64,000 nt of DNA, from positions 1 through 64,000 of the forward strand of contig NTHE01000012.1 in NCBI GenBank assembly GCA_002551355.1, read 5' to 3'. The DNA comes from Streptomyces sp. man185. Lineage in GTDB: Bacteria > Actinomycetota > Actinomycetes > Streptomycetales > Streptomycetaceae. Position numbers and translations under genes: made by a program. Below are positions 1-9,697 of this stretch, piece by piece; positions within the stretch are counted from its first letter, which is position 1, and every line of letters begins with the position of its first letter. The notes under the pieces are model-generated. The model had not been told where the DNA came from. It saw only the letters and a program-made list of their open reading frames with translations, and ran no database searches.

Positions 1-1050
1 CTCGCCGACGCGGGCCGGTCGGTCGGCCTGTCCGCCGCGCACGCCACCGCCGACGACGCGCTCGTCGAGGCGGCCGCCGCCTACCGGCTCGACTCCGGAC
101 AGCTGCGCCGGGCCGCGACCGTCGCGTCCCGGCTGGCCGTCCTCGGGCCCCGGCCGGTGACCCCGAAGGACCTGCGGGCGGCGGTCCGCGCGCAGAACGG
201 CGCGGGCCTGGAGCGGCTCGCCCGCCGCATCGAGCCCGGCGTCGGCTGGGACGACCTGGTGCTGCCCCCGGCCACCCGTACGCAGCTCTCCGAACTCGCC
301 CTGCGCGCCCGCCACCGCGAGACGGTCCTCGGCCAGTGGCGGATGCGGCCGGGCGGCGGCCGGGGGAGGGGTGTCATCGCCCTGTTCGCCGGGGAGTCCG
401 GCACCGGCAAGACCATGTCCGCCGAGGTGATCGCCGCCGAACTGGGCATGGAGCTCTACGTGGTGGACCTGTCCACGGTGGTCGACAAGTACATCGGGGA
501 GACCGAGAAGAACCTGGAGCGGATCTTCGTCGAGGCGTCCGACGTCAACGGCATCCTGCTGTTCGACGAGGCCGACGCGATCTTCGGCAAGCGCTCCCAG
601 GTCCAGGACTCCCACGACAAGCACGCCAACATGGAGTCGGCCTACCTCCTGCAGCGCATGGAGTCCTTCGACGGCATCGCCGTGCTCACCACCAACCTCC
701 GGGCCAACCTGGATGAGGCCTTCACCCGCCGCATCGACGTGATCGCCGAGTTCCCGATGCCCGACGTCCGCCAGCGCCTGGCCCTGTGGGACCGCTGCCT
801 GGGACCGGCGATCCCGCGCGACGCCGCGCTCGACCTGGAGTTCTGCGCGGACCGCTTCGAGCTGGCCGGCGGCTCGATCCGGGCCTGCGCGGTGACCGCC
901 GCCTACCTCGCGGCCGAATCCGGCAGCCCGCTGACGATGGACCAGCTCGTCTCGGCGGTGCTGCAGGAGTACCGGAAGCTGGGGCGGCTGGTGCTGGAGA
1001 GCGAGTTCGGGCCCTGGCTGGCGAAGGAGCGGGCGCGCGCCGGACGGTGA
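1..1050 (+). CDS. AAA+ ATPase, 5' end outside the window
   Basis: The reading frame is open from base 1 and stops with TGA at 1048-1050, so about 349 C-terminal residues are visible. An AAA+ module is clear: Walker A GESGTGKT (coded near 391-414), Walker B with LLFDEADAIFGKR (near 556-594), and a sensor-like TTNLRANLDEAFTRRID with arginines. Before it lies an alpha-helical linker of about 110 residues. Such proteins remodel other proteins using ATP. AAA+ ATPases of this helical-linker plus single-module layout are, from general knowledge, often encoded in phage-tail-like contractile injection loci, but nothing else in the window supports that. The next gene runs in the opposite direction, so this is the last gene of its unit. 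Confidence 0.85.
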   Translation, partial: LADAGRSVGLSAAHATADDALVEAAAAYRLDSGQLRRAATVASRLAVLGPRPVTPKDLRAAVRAQNGAGLERLARRIEPGVGWDDLVLPPATRTQLSELALRARHRETVLGQWRMRPGGGRGRGVIALFAGESGTGKTMSAEVIAAELGMELYVVDLSTVVDKYIGETEKNLERIFVEASDVNGILLFDEADAIFGKRSQVQDSHDKHANMESAYLLQRMESFDGIAVLTTNLRANLDEAFTRRIDVIAEFPMPDVRQRLALWDRCLGPAIPRDAALDLEFCADRFELAGGSIRACAVTAAYLAAESGSPLTMDQLVSAVLQEYRKLGRLVLESEFGPWLAKERARAGR

Positions 1051-1123
1051 CCCGCGCGGGGGCGAAGCGCGTCACCGCCCGGCCCGGACCCGTACGGGAA
1101 TCCGCCCCCGTGCCCGTACGCCG

Positions 1124-2380
1124 TCAGAACTCCACCGCGTCGCGGATCAGCGGGCAGGTCATGCAGTGCCCGCCACCCCGGCCCCGGCCCAGCTCCGCGC
1201 CGACGATCGTGATCACCTCCACCCCCGCCCGCCGCAGCAGGGCGTTGGTCTGGGTGTTGCGGTCGTAGGTGAAGACCACACCGGGCTCCAGGGCCACCGC
1301 GTTGTTGCCGCTGTCCCACTGCTGGCGCTCCGAGGCGTAGACGTCGCCGCCCGTCTCGATCACCCGCAGCTGGGGCAGGCCCAGGGCGCGGGCCACGACC
1401 TCGGTGAACGGCGTCGATCCCTCGTCGGTGATCTCGATCCCGGGCGCCCGGTCCGAGGGCCGCAGCGAGAACGTGTGGACACCGTCCATGATGCGCGGGT
1501 ACAGCGTGACGATGTCCCGGTCCGCGAAGGTGAACACCGTGTCGAGGTGCATGGCCGAGCGCAGCTTGGGCATCCCGGCGACGATGACGTGCTCGGCCGC
1601 CCCCTGCGCGAACAGCGCCGCCGCGACCTGGGTGATCGCCTGGCGGGAGGTCCGCTCGCTCATGCCCATGAGGACGACGCCGTCGCCGACCGGCATGATG
1701 TCCCCGCCCTCGAACGTGGCCCGGCCCCAGTCCTTCTCCGGGTCGCCCCACCAGATCGTGGAGCCCCGGAAGTCGGGGTGGAAGGTGTAGACCGCCTTCA
1801 TCAGCAGGGTCTCGTCGTGCCGGGCGGGCCAGTAGAGCGGGTTCAACGTCACCCCGCTGTAGAGCCAGCAGGTGGTGTCCCGGGTGTAGAGGGTGTTGGG
1901 GAGCGGCGGCATCAGGTACTCCCGCCCACCGGTGCCCTCCCGCGCCAGGCCCACGTACGCCGAACGGAACTCCTCCGGCAGGTCGGCGATGGCCAGTCCG
2001 CCGATCAGATGGTCGGCCAGCCGGCGCGGCGTCAGGGTGTCGAGGAAGGCACGGGTGTCGTCGACCAGGCCGAGGCCCACCTCGTTCGCGTCGATCTTCC
2101 GGTCGAGCAGCCAGGACCTGGCCTCGGGGATCTCCATGGTGGCGGCGAGCACCGCGTGCAGCTCGACGACCTCCACGCCCCGGTCGGTGAGCTGGGCGAC
2201 GAAGTCGGCGTGGTCCCGCTGGGCGTTCTCCACCCACATCACGTCGTCGAACAGCAGATCGCCGGAGTTGGTCGGGGTCAGCCGGCGGTGGGCCATCCCG
2301 GGGGCGCACACCAGGACCTTGCGCAGCCGCCCCACTTCGGAGTGGACGCCGAGGGCGGAATCGGGGGCGGTACGTGTCAC
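1124..2380 (-). CDS. arcA: Arginine deiminase
   Basis: Hydrolyses L-arginine to citrulline and ammonia in the cytoplasm. The 418-residue product has the guanidino-group-modifying signatures: EGGDIMP (Glu/Asp substrate ligands), HLDTVFT (catalytic His and Asp) and the C-terminal GGGHCMTCP with the nucleophilic Cys about 13 residues from the end. I chose the GTG at 2380 because GAAAGG lies about 7 nt upstream and the family start ([13 protein letters not shown]) follows. An in-frame extension to 2479 would overlap the upstream permease gene and looks non-coding. It sits 49 nt downstream of the ArcD-like permease gene on the same strand, so the two probably form an operon. Carbamate kinase and ornithine transcarbamylase are not next to it, so a complete deiminase operon is not visible here. 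Confidence 0.93.
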   Translation of the reverse strand: MTRTAPDSALGVHSEVGRLRKVLVCAPGMAHRRLTPTNSGDLLFDDVMWVENAQRDHADFVAQLTDRGVEVVELHAVLAATMEIPEARSWLLDRKIDANEVGLGLVDDTRAFLDTLTPRRLADHLIGGLAIADLPEEFRSAYVGLAREGTGGREYLMPPLPNTLYTRDTTCWLYSGVTLNPLYWPARHDETLLMKAVYTFHPDFRGSTIWWGDPEKDWGRATFEGGDIMPVGDGVVLMGMSERTSRQAITQVAAALFAQGAAEHVIVAGMPKLRSAMHLDTVFTFADRDIVTLYPRIMDGVHTFSLRPSDRAPGIEITDEGSTPFTEVVARALGLPQLRVIETGGDVYASERQQWDSGNNAVALEPGVVFTYDRNTQTNALLRRAGVEVITIVGAELGRGRGGGHCMTCPLIRDAVEF

Positions 2381-2429
2381 GATGGGCCTTTCACTCGGTG
2401 AGGGCGACGGGGCGACGGGGTGCGGGCGC

Positions 2430-3869
2430 TCAGAGTTCGATCCAGCCGGCGGCGAGGGCCGCGATCCCGACCGCCGCACCGACGACCGACACCGCGCAGA
2501 TGGCCGCCTCGCCCAGGGAGAACAGCCTGCGCCCCTGCTCCCTTCGGGACTTGACGAAGAGGAAGGTCGCCGGGGCGTAGAGGATGAGGGAGACGAGGAC
2601 GAACTTCGGCCCGGCCGCGTACAGCAGGAACGCGGTGTACAGCGTCGCCACCACGGCGATCACCAGCTCGCGCCGGGTGGAGCGCCCCACCGCGCCCCAG
2701 CGCTCCGGCCGGGCCGCGACCTTCACCGCGAAGCCGGCGGCCAGCAGGAACGGGATCAGGCTCAGCGCGCTGGTCAGATCGAGGGCGAAGGAGAACGCGT
2801 CGTCGGAGAAGAGCGTCACGACGAGCACGACCTGGCTCAGACAGGTGGTCAGGAGCAGCGCGTTCTCGGGCACGTCCGCCGCCGTCGACCGCCCCAGGAA
2901 GCGCGGCATGTCCTTGTCCCGGGCGGCGACGAAGAGGACCTCGGCGGCCATCAGCGTCCAGGCGAGGTAGGCGCCGAGCACGGAGACGATCAGGCCGACG
3001 CTGATGAAGACCTTCCCCCACGTCCCGACGGCCGACTCCAGCACCTCGGCCATCGACGGCTGCCTGAGCTCGGCGATCTCGGCCATCGGCAGCAGCCCGT
3101 AGCTGACGATCGTGACGGAGGCGAAGACGGCGAACACGCTCAGGAAGCCCAGGATCGTGGCCCGGCCGACGTCCTCGCGGCGCTTGGCGTGCCGCGAGTA
3201 GACGCTGGCCCCCTCGACGCCGAGGAAGACGAAGACGGTGGCGAGCATGGTGCCCCGGACCTGGTCGAAGAGGGTGCCGGCCTCGTCGGTCCCGCTGAAG
3301 TTGTCGGCGAAGACGGACGGTTCGAAGTAGAACAGCGCCAGCACGACGAAGAAGAGGATGGGCACGATCTTCGCCACGGTGACGATCCGGTTGATCGCCG
3401 CCGCTTCCTTCACACCCCGCCGGATCAGCAGGAAGAACCCCCACAGTCCCACGGAGGAGACGACCACCGCCGTCACGGTGTCGCCGTCGCCGAGCACGGG
3501 CGCCACCGCGCCGACCGTCGACATGATGAGCACCCAGTAGGTGACGTTTCCGACGCAGGCGCTGGCCCAGTAGCCGAAGGCGGAGAAGAAGCCGAGGTAT
3601 TCGCCGAAGCCCGCCTTCGCGTACGCGTAGACCCCGGCGTCCAGGTCCGGCCGGCGGACGGCGAGCGCCTGGAAGACGAAGGCGAGCATCAGCATGCCCG
3701 TCCCGGCGACCGCCCAGGAGATCAGGGCCCCCGCGACCCCGGTCTCCTGCGCGAACCGCCGCGGCAGCGAGAAGACTCCGGCCCCGACCATCGAGCCGAC
3801 CACCATCGCGGTCAGGGTCAGGAGCGTCAGTTTGGCGGCCGGTCGCGGCGGGGCCTCGGCATGGCTCAT
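2430..3869 (-). CDS. APC-family arginine/ornithine antiporter-like permease
   Basis: A 479-residue integral membrane protein with about 12 hydrophobic segments. It has the APC-superfamily start, [13 protein letters not shown], in the first helix, which is typical of basic amino acid antiporters (ArcD/LysP-like). The ATG at 3869 is preceded by GAGGG at about -10; ATGs further upstream (e.g. 3893) have no clear ribosome site. The upstream 230 bp contain the most AT-rich stretch nearby (3911-3932), a plausible promoter region. Being directly upstream of arginine deiminase, it most likely exchanges external arginine for ornithine or citrulline; that substrate is inferred from context and family. 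Confidence 0.88.
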   Translation of the reverse strand: MSHAEAPPRPAAKLTLLTLTAMVVGSMVGAGVFSLPRRFAQETGVAGALISWAVAGTGMLMLAFVFQALAVRRPDLDAGVYAYAKAGFGEYLGFFSAFGYWASACVGNVTYWVLIMSTVGAVAPVLGDGDTVTAVVVSSVGLWGFFLLIRRGVKEAAAINRIVTVAKIVPILFFVVLALFYFEPSVFADNFSGTDEAGTLFDQVRGTMLATVFVFLGVEGASVYSRHAKRREDVGRATILGFLSVFAVFASVTIVSYGLLPMAEIAELRQPSMAEVLESAVGTWGKVFISVGLIVSVLGAYLAWTLMAAEVLFVAARDKDMPRFLGRSTAADVPENALLLTTCLSQVVLVVTLFSDDAFSFALDLTSALSLIPFLLAAGFAVKVAARPERWGAVGRSTRRELVIAVVATLYTAFLLYAAGPKFVLVSLILYAPATFLFVKSRREQGRRLFSLGEAAICAVSVVGAAVGIAALAAGWIEL

Positions 3870-4102
3870 GGTTTCCCTCGTCGATACGGTCATCGGCCAA
3901 CCAGGGAAAGCTAGCAATTTATCGGGCGTTTTGTCCTGGAATGGGAGGCGAGAGACTCCTCTGTCGTGGGGACGGTGTCAGGGGGCTTCGGCGGCCGCGT
4001 CGGTTTCTGCGGGGGACGAGCGCGCGGCCGGGGACGAGTACGCGGCCGGGGCGCCCGCCCGGTCTCGCGAGCGTCCCCCGGCCGACCCTGGTACGGGTGT
4101 GC

Positions 4103-5302
4103 CTAGTTGGTGTTGAGCGTCAGCCCGTAGTAGCGCAGGGCGTCGTCGAGCGGCTGGAAGTAGGAGGAGCCGCGCGAGTTGACCCCGCCGGTGCACTGCT
4201 GGTTCGTCGGGCCGCCGGAGGTCATGCCCTGGGCCTGGTTTCCGGAGATGTACGCGCCGCCGCTGTCGCCGCCCTCGACGCAGACGCTGGAGGTGGCCAG
4301 GCCGCTGACGACCGTGTCCGGGCCGCCGTTGAGGTCGACGTAGGTGACGGTGTTGTTGTAGGAGCCGATCGTGCCGCAGGTCCAGCCGGTGGTGGCGCCG
4401 GACTTGCAGACCGAGGCGCCGGACGAGGCGCGGCTGCCGCCCCGGACGGCGACGGGGTTGCTGTTCCCCCAGGTGCCGACGCTGGTGGTGATCGAGTGAC
4501 CGGAGTTGATGGTGAGGATGCCCATGTCGACGCTGCGGGTGCCGAGCGCGTAGCGGGTCTTGTAGCCCTGGGCGAAGGCCGCCCCGTCGTAGCGCAGGGT
4601 GTTCGTGACGCAGTGCCCGGCGGTCACCAGGTACTGCCGGCCGGAGCTGTCACGGGCGCCGTAGCCGACGGAGCACCACTGGGTGGTGTTGTTGAACGTC
4701 ATCTTGCTGCCGGGGTAGATCGCGGCCTTGGCCTCCAGCTTCTCCTGGCCCCGCTCGATCCGGACCGCGGAGCCGTGCGCGGCGGCCTTGGCGATGAACG
4801 CCCTGGCGGCGGCGCCCCGGACGTTGTTGACCTTGACCGTCACCGTGTCGGAGGGCAGGTCCACAGCCCAGGCGACCACCCCGGAGGGGGCCTTGTCGGC
4901 GGCGGACCGGTCCAGCTCCGCCTTGATCCGGTCGAGCTCGGCCTGGCCTCTGGCGGGCACCCGGGCGTCGAGGCCGGCTTTCTCGATCCTGGCCGCCTCG
5001 GCCCGGCCGCCCGCGTTGACGGTCAGCTTGCCGGAGGCGTCGAAGAACGCCCCGTCGCCGGATATGCCGCGCTTCTGCAGGCCGGTGAGGGTGGCCTGCT
5101 GGGCGTCCTGCCGGGCCAGCCGGTCCACGGCCGCCTTCTCGCTCACACCGAGCGACGCGGCCAACGCCCGGATCATCTCGGGCTGGTAGCGGGGGGTGGG
5201 CGCCGCGTCCTGCGCCTGGGCCATGGTCTGCGTTCCCAGGACCGTGGAGGCCGAGAGCACGACGCCTGCGGCGGCAAGACAGAACTTACGAGGGTTGCGC
5301 AC
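4103..5302 (-). CDS. Secreted S1 serine protease with pro-region (streptogrisin type)
   Basis: A 399-residue preproenzyme. It has a basic N-terminus with a hydrophobic signal ending near AQA (about residue 30), then an alpha-lytic-type propeptide to about residue 194. The mature chymotrypsin-fold domain starts near IYPGSKMTF. The triad is visible: H230 in VTAGHC, D259 in SVDMGIL, S347 in GGDSGG. Six cysteines in the mature part (210, 231, 299, 309, 341, 370) fit three disulfides. The GTG at 5302 has GGAAGG about 9 nt upstream and gives a proper signal peptide; a longer frame to 5413 does not. The propeptide normally folds and inhibits the enzyme until autocleavage. An inverted repeat GGCGAG-N7-CTCGCC at 5400-5418 lies upstream and could be an operator. 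Substrate preference cannot be read from the sequence. Confidence 0.93.
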   Translation of the reverse strand: MRNPRKFCLAAAGVVLSASTVLGTQTMAQAQDAAPTPRYQPEMIRALAASLGVSEKAAVDRLARQDAQQATLTGLQKRGISGDGAFFDASGKLTVNAGGRAEAARIEKAGLDARVPARGQAELDRIKAELDRSAADKAPSGVVAWAVDLPSDTVTVKVNNVRGAAARAFIAKAAAHGSAVRIERGQEKLEAKAAIYPGSKMTFNNTTQWCSVGYGARDSSGRQYLVTAGHCVTNTLRYDGAAFAQGYKTRYALGTRSVDMGILTINSGHSITTSVGTWGNSNPVAVRGGSRASSGASVCKSGATTGWTCGTIGSYNNTVTYVDLNGGPDTVVSGLATSSVCVEGGDSGGAYISGNQAQGMTSGGPTNQQCTGGVNSRGSSYFQPLDDALRYYGLTLNTN

Positions 5303-5507
5303 GCTGATTCCTTCCGGATGACAGCCAGAAACCTGAAATGGGGGGTGGAATGCCGGAATGCGCCAACAGCGCCCCGGACATGGGTGGTTCCTGCCTGACG
5401 GCGAGTTCGCCACTCGCCGTGGCCCGAACTATCGAGGCCCCGCGGTCACCGTGATACCGGACCGACGCATTCACGGATACGCAGATAATGCGAGGGCCCT
5501 CAGGGCT

Positions 5508-6137
5508 TCAGAGGCGACGCAGTTCCCACAGCTGCCAGACGGCGTCCTCGGCGAGGCGATGTCCGCCCGGAACGGTGGAGCGCGTCACCACTTGGCGCTG
5601 TCTGTGCCGGACGGGGATCAGGGGAGCGTCCTTCGCGATCGTGTCCTGGACCGCGCGGAACCGCTCCATGGCCTTGTGGCGATCGGTGAACCGCTGGGTG
5701 TCCTTGATGGCGTGGTCGACCTCGGCCGATGTGTAGCCGTTGCCCAGGACGTTGCCGGTCCCCACCAGCGGCTGGACGAAGGTGTCCGCGTCGGGGAAGT
5801 CAGGCACCCACTGGTAGAGGTGGACGTCGAACTCACCCTTGAGGCACCGCTTCTGGTACGTGGTGAAGTCACGCTCCTCGACCGGATCGACCCGGAACAG
5901 GCCGTCTTTCTCCAGCTGCTCCTCCAGTACGCCCGCCTCGACGGCGGCGACACCGGTCTGGTGGCCGAGCCGGACGCGCACCGGGGTCGTGACGCCGGCG
6001 GACCGCAGGCGCTGCGCCGCATGCGCGGGATCCGCCTCCGGGTAGCGGTCGAAGAACGCCGTGCTGTGCCCGACGACGCCTTGCGGGACGAGCGAGTACA
6101 GCTTGACAGAGCGTGCGCATTTTTTGTCCGTGGGCAT
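5508..6137 (-). pseudogene. Remnant of a peptide ABC transporter solute-binding protein (C-terminal part)
   Basis: About 209 residues resemble only the C-terminal third of family 5 solute-binding proteins (peptide/nickel binding, usually 520-600 residues). Visible family traits are the QGVVGHSTAFFDRYPEAD segment, a VHLYQWVPDFPDADTFVQP segment and the final helix with DAPLIPV. There is no signal peptide or lipobox. No ribosome site precedes the ATG at 6137; the motif GTATCCGTGATTC sits there instead. No permease or ATPase genes are adjacent. The simplest reading is a 5'-truncated relic. Codon third positions remain G/C-rich, so the decay is recent or the fragment is still expressed. Confidence 0.72.
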
Positions 6138-6473
6138 GAATCACGGATACGGCGTCGTGCGCACCGCCCGGCTCGCCCCGGCAGGGGCTGCGTGGGGCCG
6201 GAGCCGGTGGACACGGCGTCCGCCCGCCGTCACCGCGCCCGGCCGCCGGGATGTGCGGCGGGCGTGGCCGAGCCGCCCGTGGAACACGGGGATACGTACG
6301 GGATACGTATAGGTGATCGGGTCATTCCGGATATTGAGGGCCGGGTGCGCCTCGTACCGTGGGAGAACCTGTCAGCGGTGGATCCGGCGCGAGGAAACGC
6401 AGCCCTGCCGGCGCGCATCCGCCGCAGCCCGCGCCGGTAGGGCAGGAAACCGCGACACCGAGGAGATGGCGTC
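6138..6473. other. Intergenic region between the binding-protein remnant and a small gene
   Basis: There is no convincing gene on either strand. It contains one copy of CACGGATAC (6142-6150), the 11-bp tandem repeat described separately at 6289-6310, and the AT-richer stretch 6300-6340 that could hold the promoter of the gene at 6474. No homology to the missing N-terminal part of the binding protein can be recognised by eye. Confidence 0.5.
6289..6310. repeat. Two head-to-tail 11-bp repeats (GGGATACGTAC / GGGATACGTAT)
   Basis: The two copies are directly adjacent (6289-6299 and 6300-6310) and differ only in the last base. An 11-bp period places both on the same helix face, the arrangement used by many dimeric response regulators. 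It lies 164 bp upstream of the small plus-strand gene. The regulator is unknown. Confidence 0.6.
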
Positions 6474-6821
6474 ATGGCCGAGCTCTACTTCCAGGTCAAT
6501 GTCCCGACCCGGAACTCCGTGCAGCCCGAGCGGTGCGGCCTGCACGTCTTCACCGGGTCCGCCGAGACAGAGTCGGATGCCCTGCGCATCGCGCGTGAGG
6601 CGTGCGACGCGGCGGTCGCCGCACAGAAGGCGGGATGCGCCCTTCCGCGCCGGCGGCCGGACGGCTGGGGAGCGCGCGGGGTGCGTTCCGGTTGGGTGTT
6701 CGACTGGGCGGCCGCGACCGTGGCCGTCTGGGAGCACGACCGGAGCTTCTGGGTCGGCAGGTCTCCGTTGCCCCTGAGGGGCAGGGGCCCCGGGAGCAGA
6801 CGGCTGCCGAACGGTTCGTAG
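6474..6821 (+). CDS. Hypothetical protein, 115 aa
   Basis: I do not recognise a family. The ATG is preceded by GAGGAG at about -11 and the frame has G/C third positions. The first 55 residues (MAELYFQVNVP..., ending near AAVAAQKAG) look folded and mixed alpha/beta. The centre is Trp-rich (GWVFDWAAATVAVWEHDRSFW) and the tail is basic. There is no signal peptide or membrane segment. It ends 14 nt before the convergent LuxR gene and has no partner on its own strand. A direct repeat lies upstream (6289-6310). Confidence 0.6.
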   Translation: MAELYFQVNVPTRNSVQPERCGLHVFTGSAETESDALRIAREACDAAVAAQKAGCALPRRRPDGWGARGVRSGWVFDWAAATVAVWEHDRSFWVGRSPLPLRGRGPGSRRLPNGS

Positions 6822-6835
6822 CGCCCCAGCCGCTC

Positions 6836-9697
6836 TCATGGCGTCCGTCGGAGCCGGTGGGCGAGGTCGCGGCGGGAGAGCGCGCCGGTCTTCCGCATCG
6901 CGCCGGCGATGTGCTGCTCCACGGTCCGCGGGGAGAGGTGCAGGGTCGCGGCGATCTCCCGGTTGGTCAGGCCGGACGACGCGAGCTGTGCGACCTCCGC
7001 CTCCCGGGGGGACAACTGGTCGGAGTGCGACGGGCGTCCGGGAGGGCGGCCCTTCTTGGCCGGCTGCCGGGTGCGCAGCAGGGCCCTGGCCCGCGTCGCG
7101 TCCCAGACGGCGCCCAGGTCGGTGAAGTGCTGCGCGCAGGACTCCAGTTCGGCGATCGCCGACGCGGTGGCGGCATGGTCGGGCACCGGAACCGTCGAGG
7201 CGGCGGTGTCCCCGCCCGCCAAGCCCGCCCCGGACTCACCCGCCCCGGACTCACCCGCCCCGGACTCACCCGCCCCGGACTCACCCGCGGTGTCCGCCGC
7301 GAGCACGCAGCGCCCGGCGCCCTCGGTGGTCAGTGCCCGGGAGTAAGGGCGGGGAAGCTCCGCGTAAGCCGCCGACGCCTGCCGGTACGACTCCGCAGCC
7401 GTCAGCAGACCACTCGGCCGCCCCTGGGCCAGCGCTTCGCTCTCGGCGAGCACGGCCCGGCTCCAGACCAGCGCGGCTCTTGCGGCGGGCGCGTCCCCCT
7501 CTCCGAGGCCCCGGGCGAAATCCCGGACCATGGCGTGCGCCGTGTCCGTGTCGCCCGCGCGCGCCAGCGCCTCCACGGCCCACGGCGCGAGTTCCGCGGC
7601 CCACGGCCACACGCCCTTCTCGGCCACTACCGCCCAGGCCGCACGCGCCTGCTCCGCCGCGGCCGGCACCTCCTGGCGGGCCAGCGTCAGACGGATCACG
7701 GCGCCGGCCGCCGTCGCCCCCAGGGGCACCGGCAGGTTCTCCGTCCCGAACGTCCCTCGCTGGGACAGCCAGGACCTGGCCTCTGCCCAGTCCCCCTGGG
7801 CGACGCCGAGCAGGCCGCGCACGACGTAGGCGTCGGAGGCGAGGAACGGCATGTCCGCGGTGTCGGCGATGAAGTCCTCGCACCGCTTGGCCAGGCCCAG
7901 CCACTGGCCGGTCCACCACTCCTGGAGCAGCCGTGTTCCCGACGCGCTGTGCTCCGTGTACGGGGCGCCGGTGCGCATGGCCAGCTTGCGCCCCTCGGCC
8001 AGCAGGCCGTCCACGCGCCCGTAGAAGCCGAGCCAGACCGCGGAGTCCGCGGCGTTGCACAGACCGCGTGCCGCCTGCCGGGCGCACGCGGGGTCCGTGC
8101 TGCGCACGGGCAGCCGCCGCACCAGGTCCCACGCCTCGGGGTCGGCCCAACTCATGGCGAGTCCCACGTGGTTGGCGAGGACCGCCGTACGCATGGCCTC
8201 GTCCCCGCTGTCGTCGGCGGCGGCCACGGCCTTGATCAGCCACCCTCGGTGGACGTCGAGGGAAGCGCCCGGCCAGTAGGGGGTGACCAGCGCCGCCATG
8301 GCGCGCGCGGCCAGCACGGACCGCACCTCGCGCAGTTCGGCCGCGGCGATCTGCAGGACCTGCCAGCCCTCGGTGTACCGGCCCATCTGGTTGCACAGCA
8401 TCAGCCCCAGGTCGAGCCGCAACTCCCCGCGTACGGCCGGGGGCAGGGCCGCGTCCTGCACGATCTGCGCGAGCACCTCCACGGTCTGGTCCGAGCGCAG
8501 CCCGGTCACCGCGTTACGGGCCAGCAGCGGCGCCAGCCGGGCCCGGTCCTGCGGCGAGATGCCGGGGGTGGCGAGCGTCCGCTCCAGGAGGGTGATCGCC
8601 TCCTGGTGCCGGCCGGACGCCGCCGCCGACTCGGCCGCCTTCTCCACCGCCCTGAGCCATCTGCGGTACTCGCCGGCCGCCCGGAGGTGTTCGCCCACGG
8701 CGGCCCAGGCCACGGGCTGCCTGCGGCTGAGCACGGCCGCCGCCCGCCGGTGCAGATCCTGCCGTACGGGACCGGGCACGGTGGTGCGTACGGCCGACGC
8801 GACCAGGGGGACGGCGAAGCCGTAGCGGCCCTCACCCAGCTCGGTCAGCGCCGCGCTCTCCAGGGCCCGCAGCAGTGCACCGCCTCCCGGTACGGCTCCG
8901 AGCCCCGACACCGCGATCAGCTCGTCACGGGCGGCGGGCCCATCCAGGACCGCAGCCGCCCAGACCAGCGGCCGGTGCGCCGAGGACAGGGCGTACGTAC
9001 GGCTCAGCGCCAGCTCCGCCGGCCGGACCGGCACACCGGCCGCAGCCACCTCGGCGGCCGTGCCGGTGAAGGCCGGCCGCTGTTCCCGCAGCATGGCCAG
9101 CAGATCGACGACGGCCCGGGGCACTCCACCCGTCCGCTCGCGCAGCGCCTCCACGGCCTCGGCCGTGAAGGCGCTCTCGCCCAGCGCCTCCGCGGCCGTC
9201 CGGCGGACGTGTTCCTCGTCCCAGGGCGCCAGCCGATGACCGAGCACCGTCAGCCGGTCCGGATACGTCATGGCCGAACCGCCCAACGGCAGCCCGGGTA
9301 CGGGGAGTTCCTCGGGACGATAGGTCACCGCGGCCGCCGACCCCGGCTCCAGCCCCGCCAGCAGCCGTCGGAGGCGCCGCAGCTCGTCCTCGCCCGCCCG
9401 GTGGACGTCGTCCACCAGCAGCAGGGTCGGCTCCCGCCAGAACCCGTCCTCCTCCGGCTGTCCGCCGTCGGCTCCGCACCGCCACCACATGCGGGCCACA
9501 TCCGGCGTCCCGGGCAGGCCGGCCAGTTCTCGCAGCAGATGGCTCTTTCCCAGCCCGGCGGAGCCTTCGACGTACAGCAGCACCGGCTCGGCATCCCGGT
9601 CGGCGCAAGCGCGGGCGAGAAACCGCAGGGCAGAACCACACGTCGCGATCACGTCGCCACTCTCGCTCTCCGTCGTCCCGGGGCCCGGACCCACCAC
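6836..9697 (-). CDS. LuxR-family transcriptional regulator, large ATP-binding (LAL/MalT-like) type
   Basis: A cytoplasmic regulator of about 953 residues. The N-terminal STAND-type ATPase has Walker A GSAGLGKS and Walker B TLLLVDDVH. A long helical, TPR-like middle follows, then a C-terminal LuxR helix-turn-helix (LSPREAEVAQLASSGLTNRE, then TVEQHIAGAMRK). LAL proteins bind ATP and an effector and activate transcription as oligomers; the target is unknown here. The frame stays open to 10048, but I place the start at the GTG at 9697: GGCGAGG lies 8 nt upstream and the extra N-terminus looks like random high-GC translation. Near the C-terminal third is a fourfold five-residue repeat (GESGA), described separately. 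It stands alone and converges on the small gene at 6474. Confidence 0.85.
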   Translation of the reverse strand: MVGPGPGTTESESGDVIATCGSALRFLARACADRDAEPVLLYVEGSAGLGKSHLLRELAGLPGTPDVARMWWRCGADGGQPEEDGFWREPTLLLVDDVHRAGEDELRRLRRLLAGLEPGSAAAVTYRPEELPVPGLPLGGSAMTYPDRLTVLGHRLAPWDEEHVRRTAAEALGESAFTAEAVEALRERTGGVPRAVVDLLAMLREQRPAFTGTAAEVAAAGVPVRPAELALSRTYALSSAHRPLVWAAAVLDGPAARDELIAVSGLGAVPGGGALLRALESAALTELGEGRYGFAVPLVASAVRTTVPGPVRQDLHRRAAAVLSRRQPVAWAAVGEHLRAAGEYRRWLRAVEKAAESAAASGRHQEAITLLERTLATPGISPQDRARLAPLLARNAVTGLRSDQTVEVLAQIVQDAALPPAVRGELRLDLGLMLCNQMGRYTEGWQVLQIAAAELREVRSVLAARAMAALVTPYWPGASLDVHRGWLIKAVAAADDSGDEAMRTAVLANHVGLAMSWADPEAWDLVRRLPVRSTDPACARQAARGLCNAADSAVWLGFYGRVDGLLAEGRKLAMRTGAPYTEHSASGTRLLQEWWTGQWLGLAKRCEDFIADTADMPFLASDAYVVRGLLGVAQGDWAEARSWLSQRGTFGTENLPVPLGATAAGAVIRLTLARQEVPAAAEQARAAWAVVAEKGVWPWAAELAPWAVEALARAGDTDTAHAMVRDFARGLGEGDAPAARAALVWSRAVLAESEALAQGRPSGLLTAAESYRQASAAYAELPRPYSRALTTEGAGRCVLAADTAGESGAGESGAGESGAGESGAGLAGGDTAASTVPVPDHAATASAIAELESCAQHFTDLGAVWDATRARALLRTRQPAKKGRPPGRPSHSDQLSPREAEVAQLASSGLTNREIAATLHLSPRTVEQHIAGAMRKTGALSRRDLAHRLRRTP
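7224..7283 (-). repeat. Fourfold 15-bp tandem repeat inside the LuxR gene
   Basis: Four perfect copies of a 15-bp unit (CCCGCCCCGGACTCA on the plus strand) at 7224-7238, 7239-7253, 7254-7268 and 7269-7283, followed by a partial copy. The unit is three times five, so each copy adds the residues GESGA without changing frame. It codes for a flexible spacer between the helical domain and the DNA-binding domain. Such arrays vary in copy number by slippage. Confidence 0.9.

Noticed and set aside
1893..3914. Plus-strand open frame of 673 codons opposite arcA and its permease
   Set aside because: Glu/Arg/Gly-rich translation with no domain; the minus-strand genes are clear.
7224..7283. Short tandem repeats as a possible CRISPR array
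   Set aside because: The unit is 15 bp with no spacers and lies in frame within a gene; no cas genes in the window.
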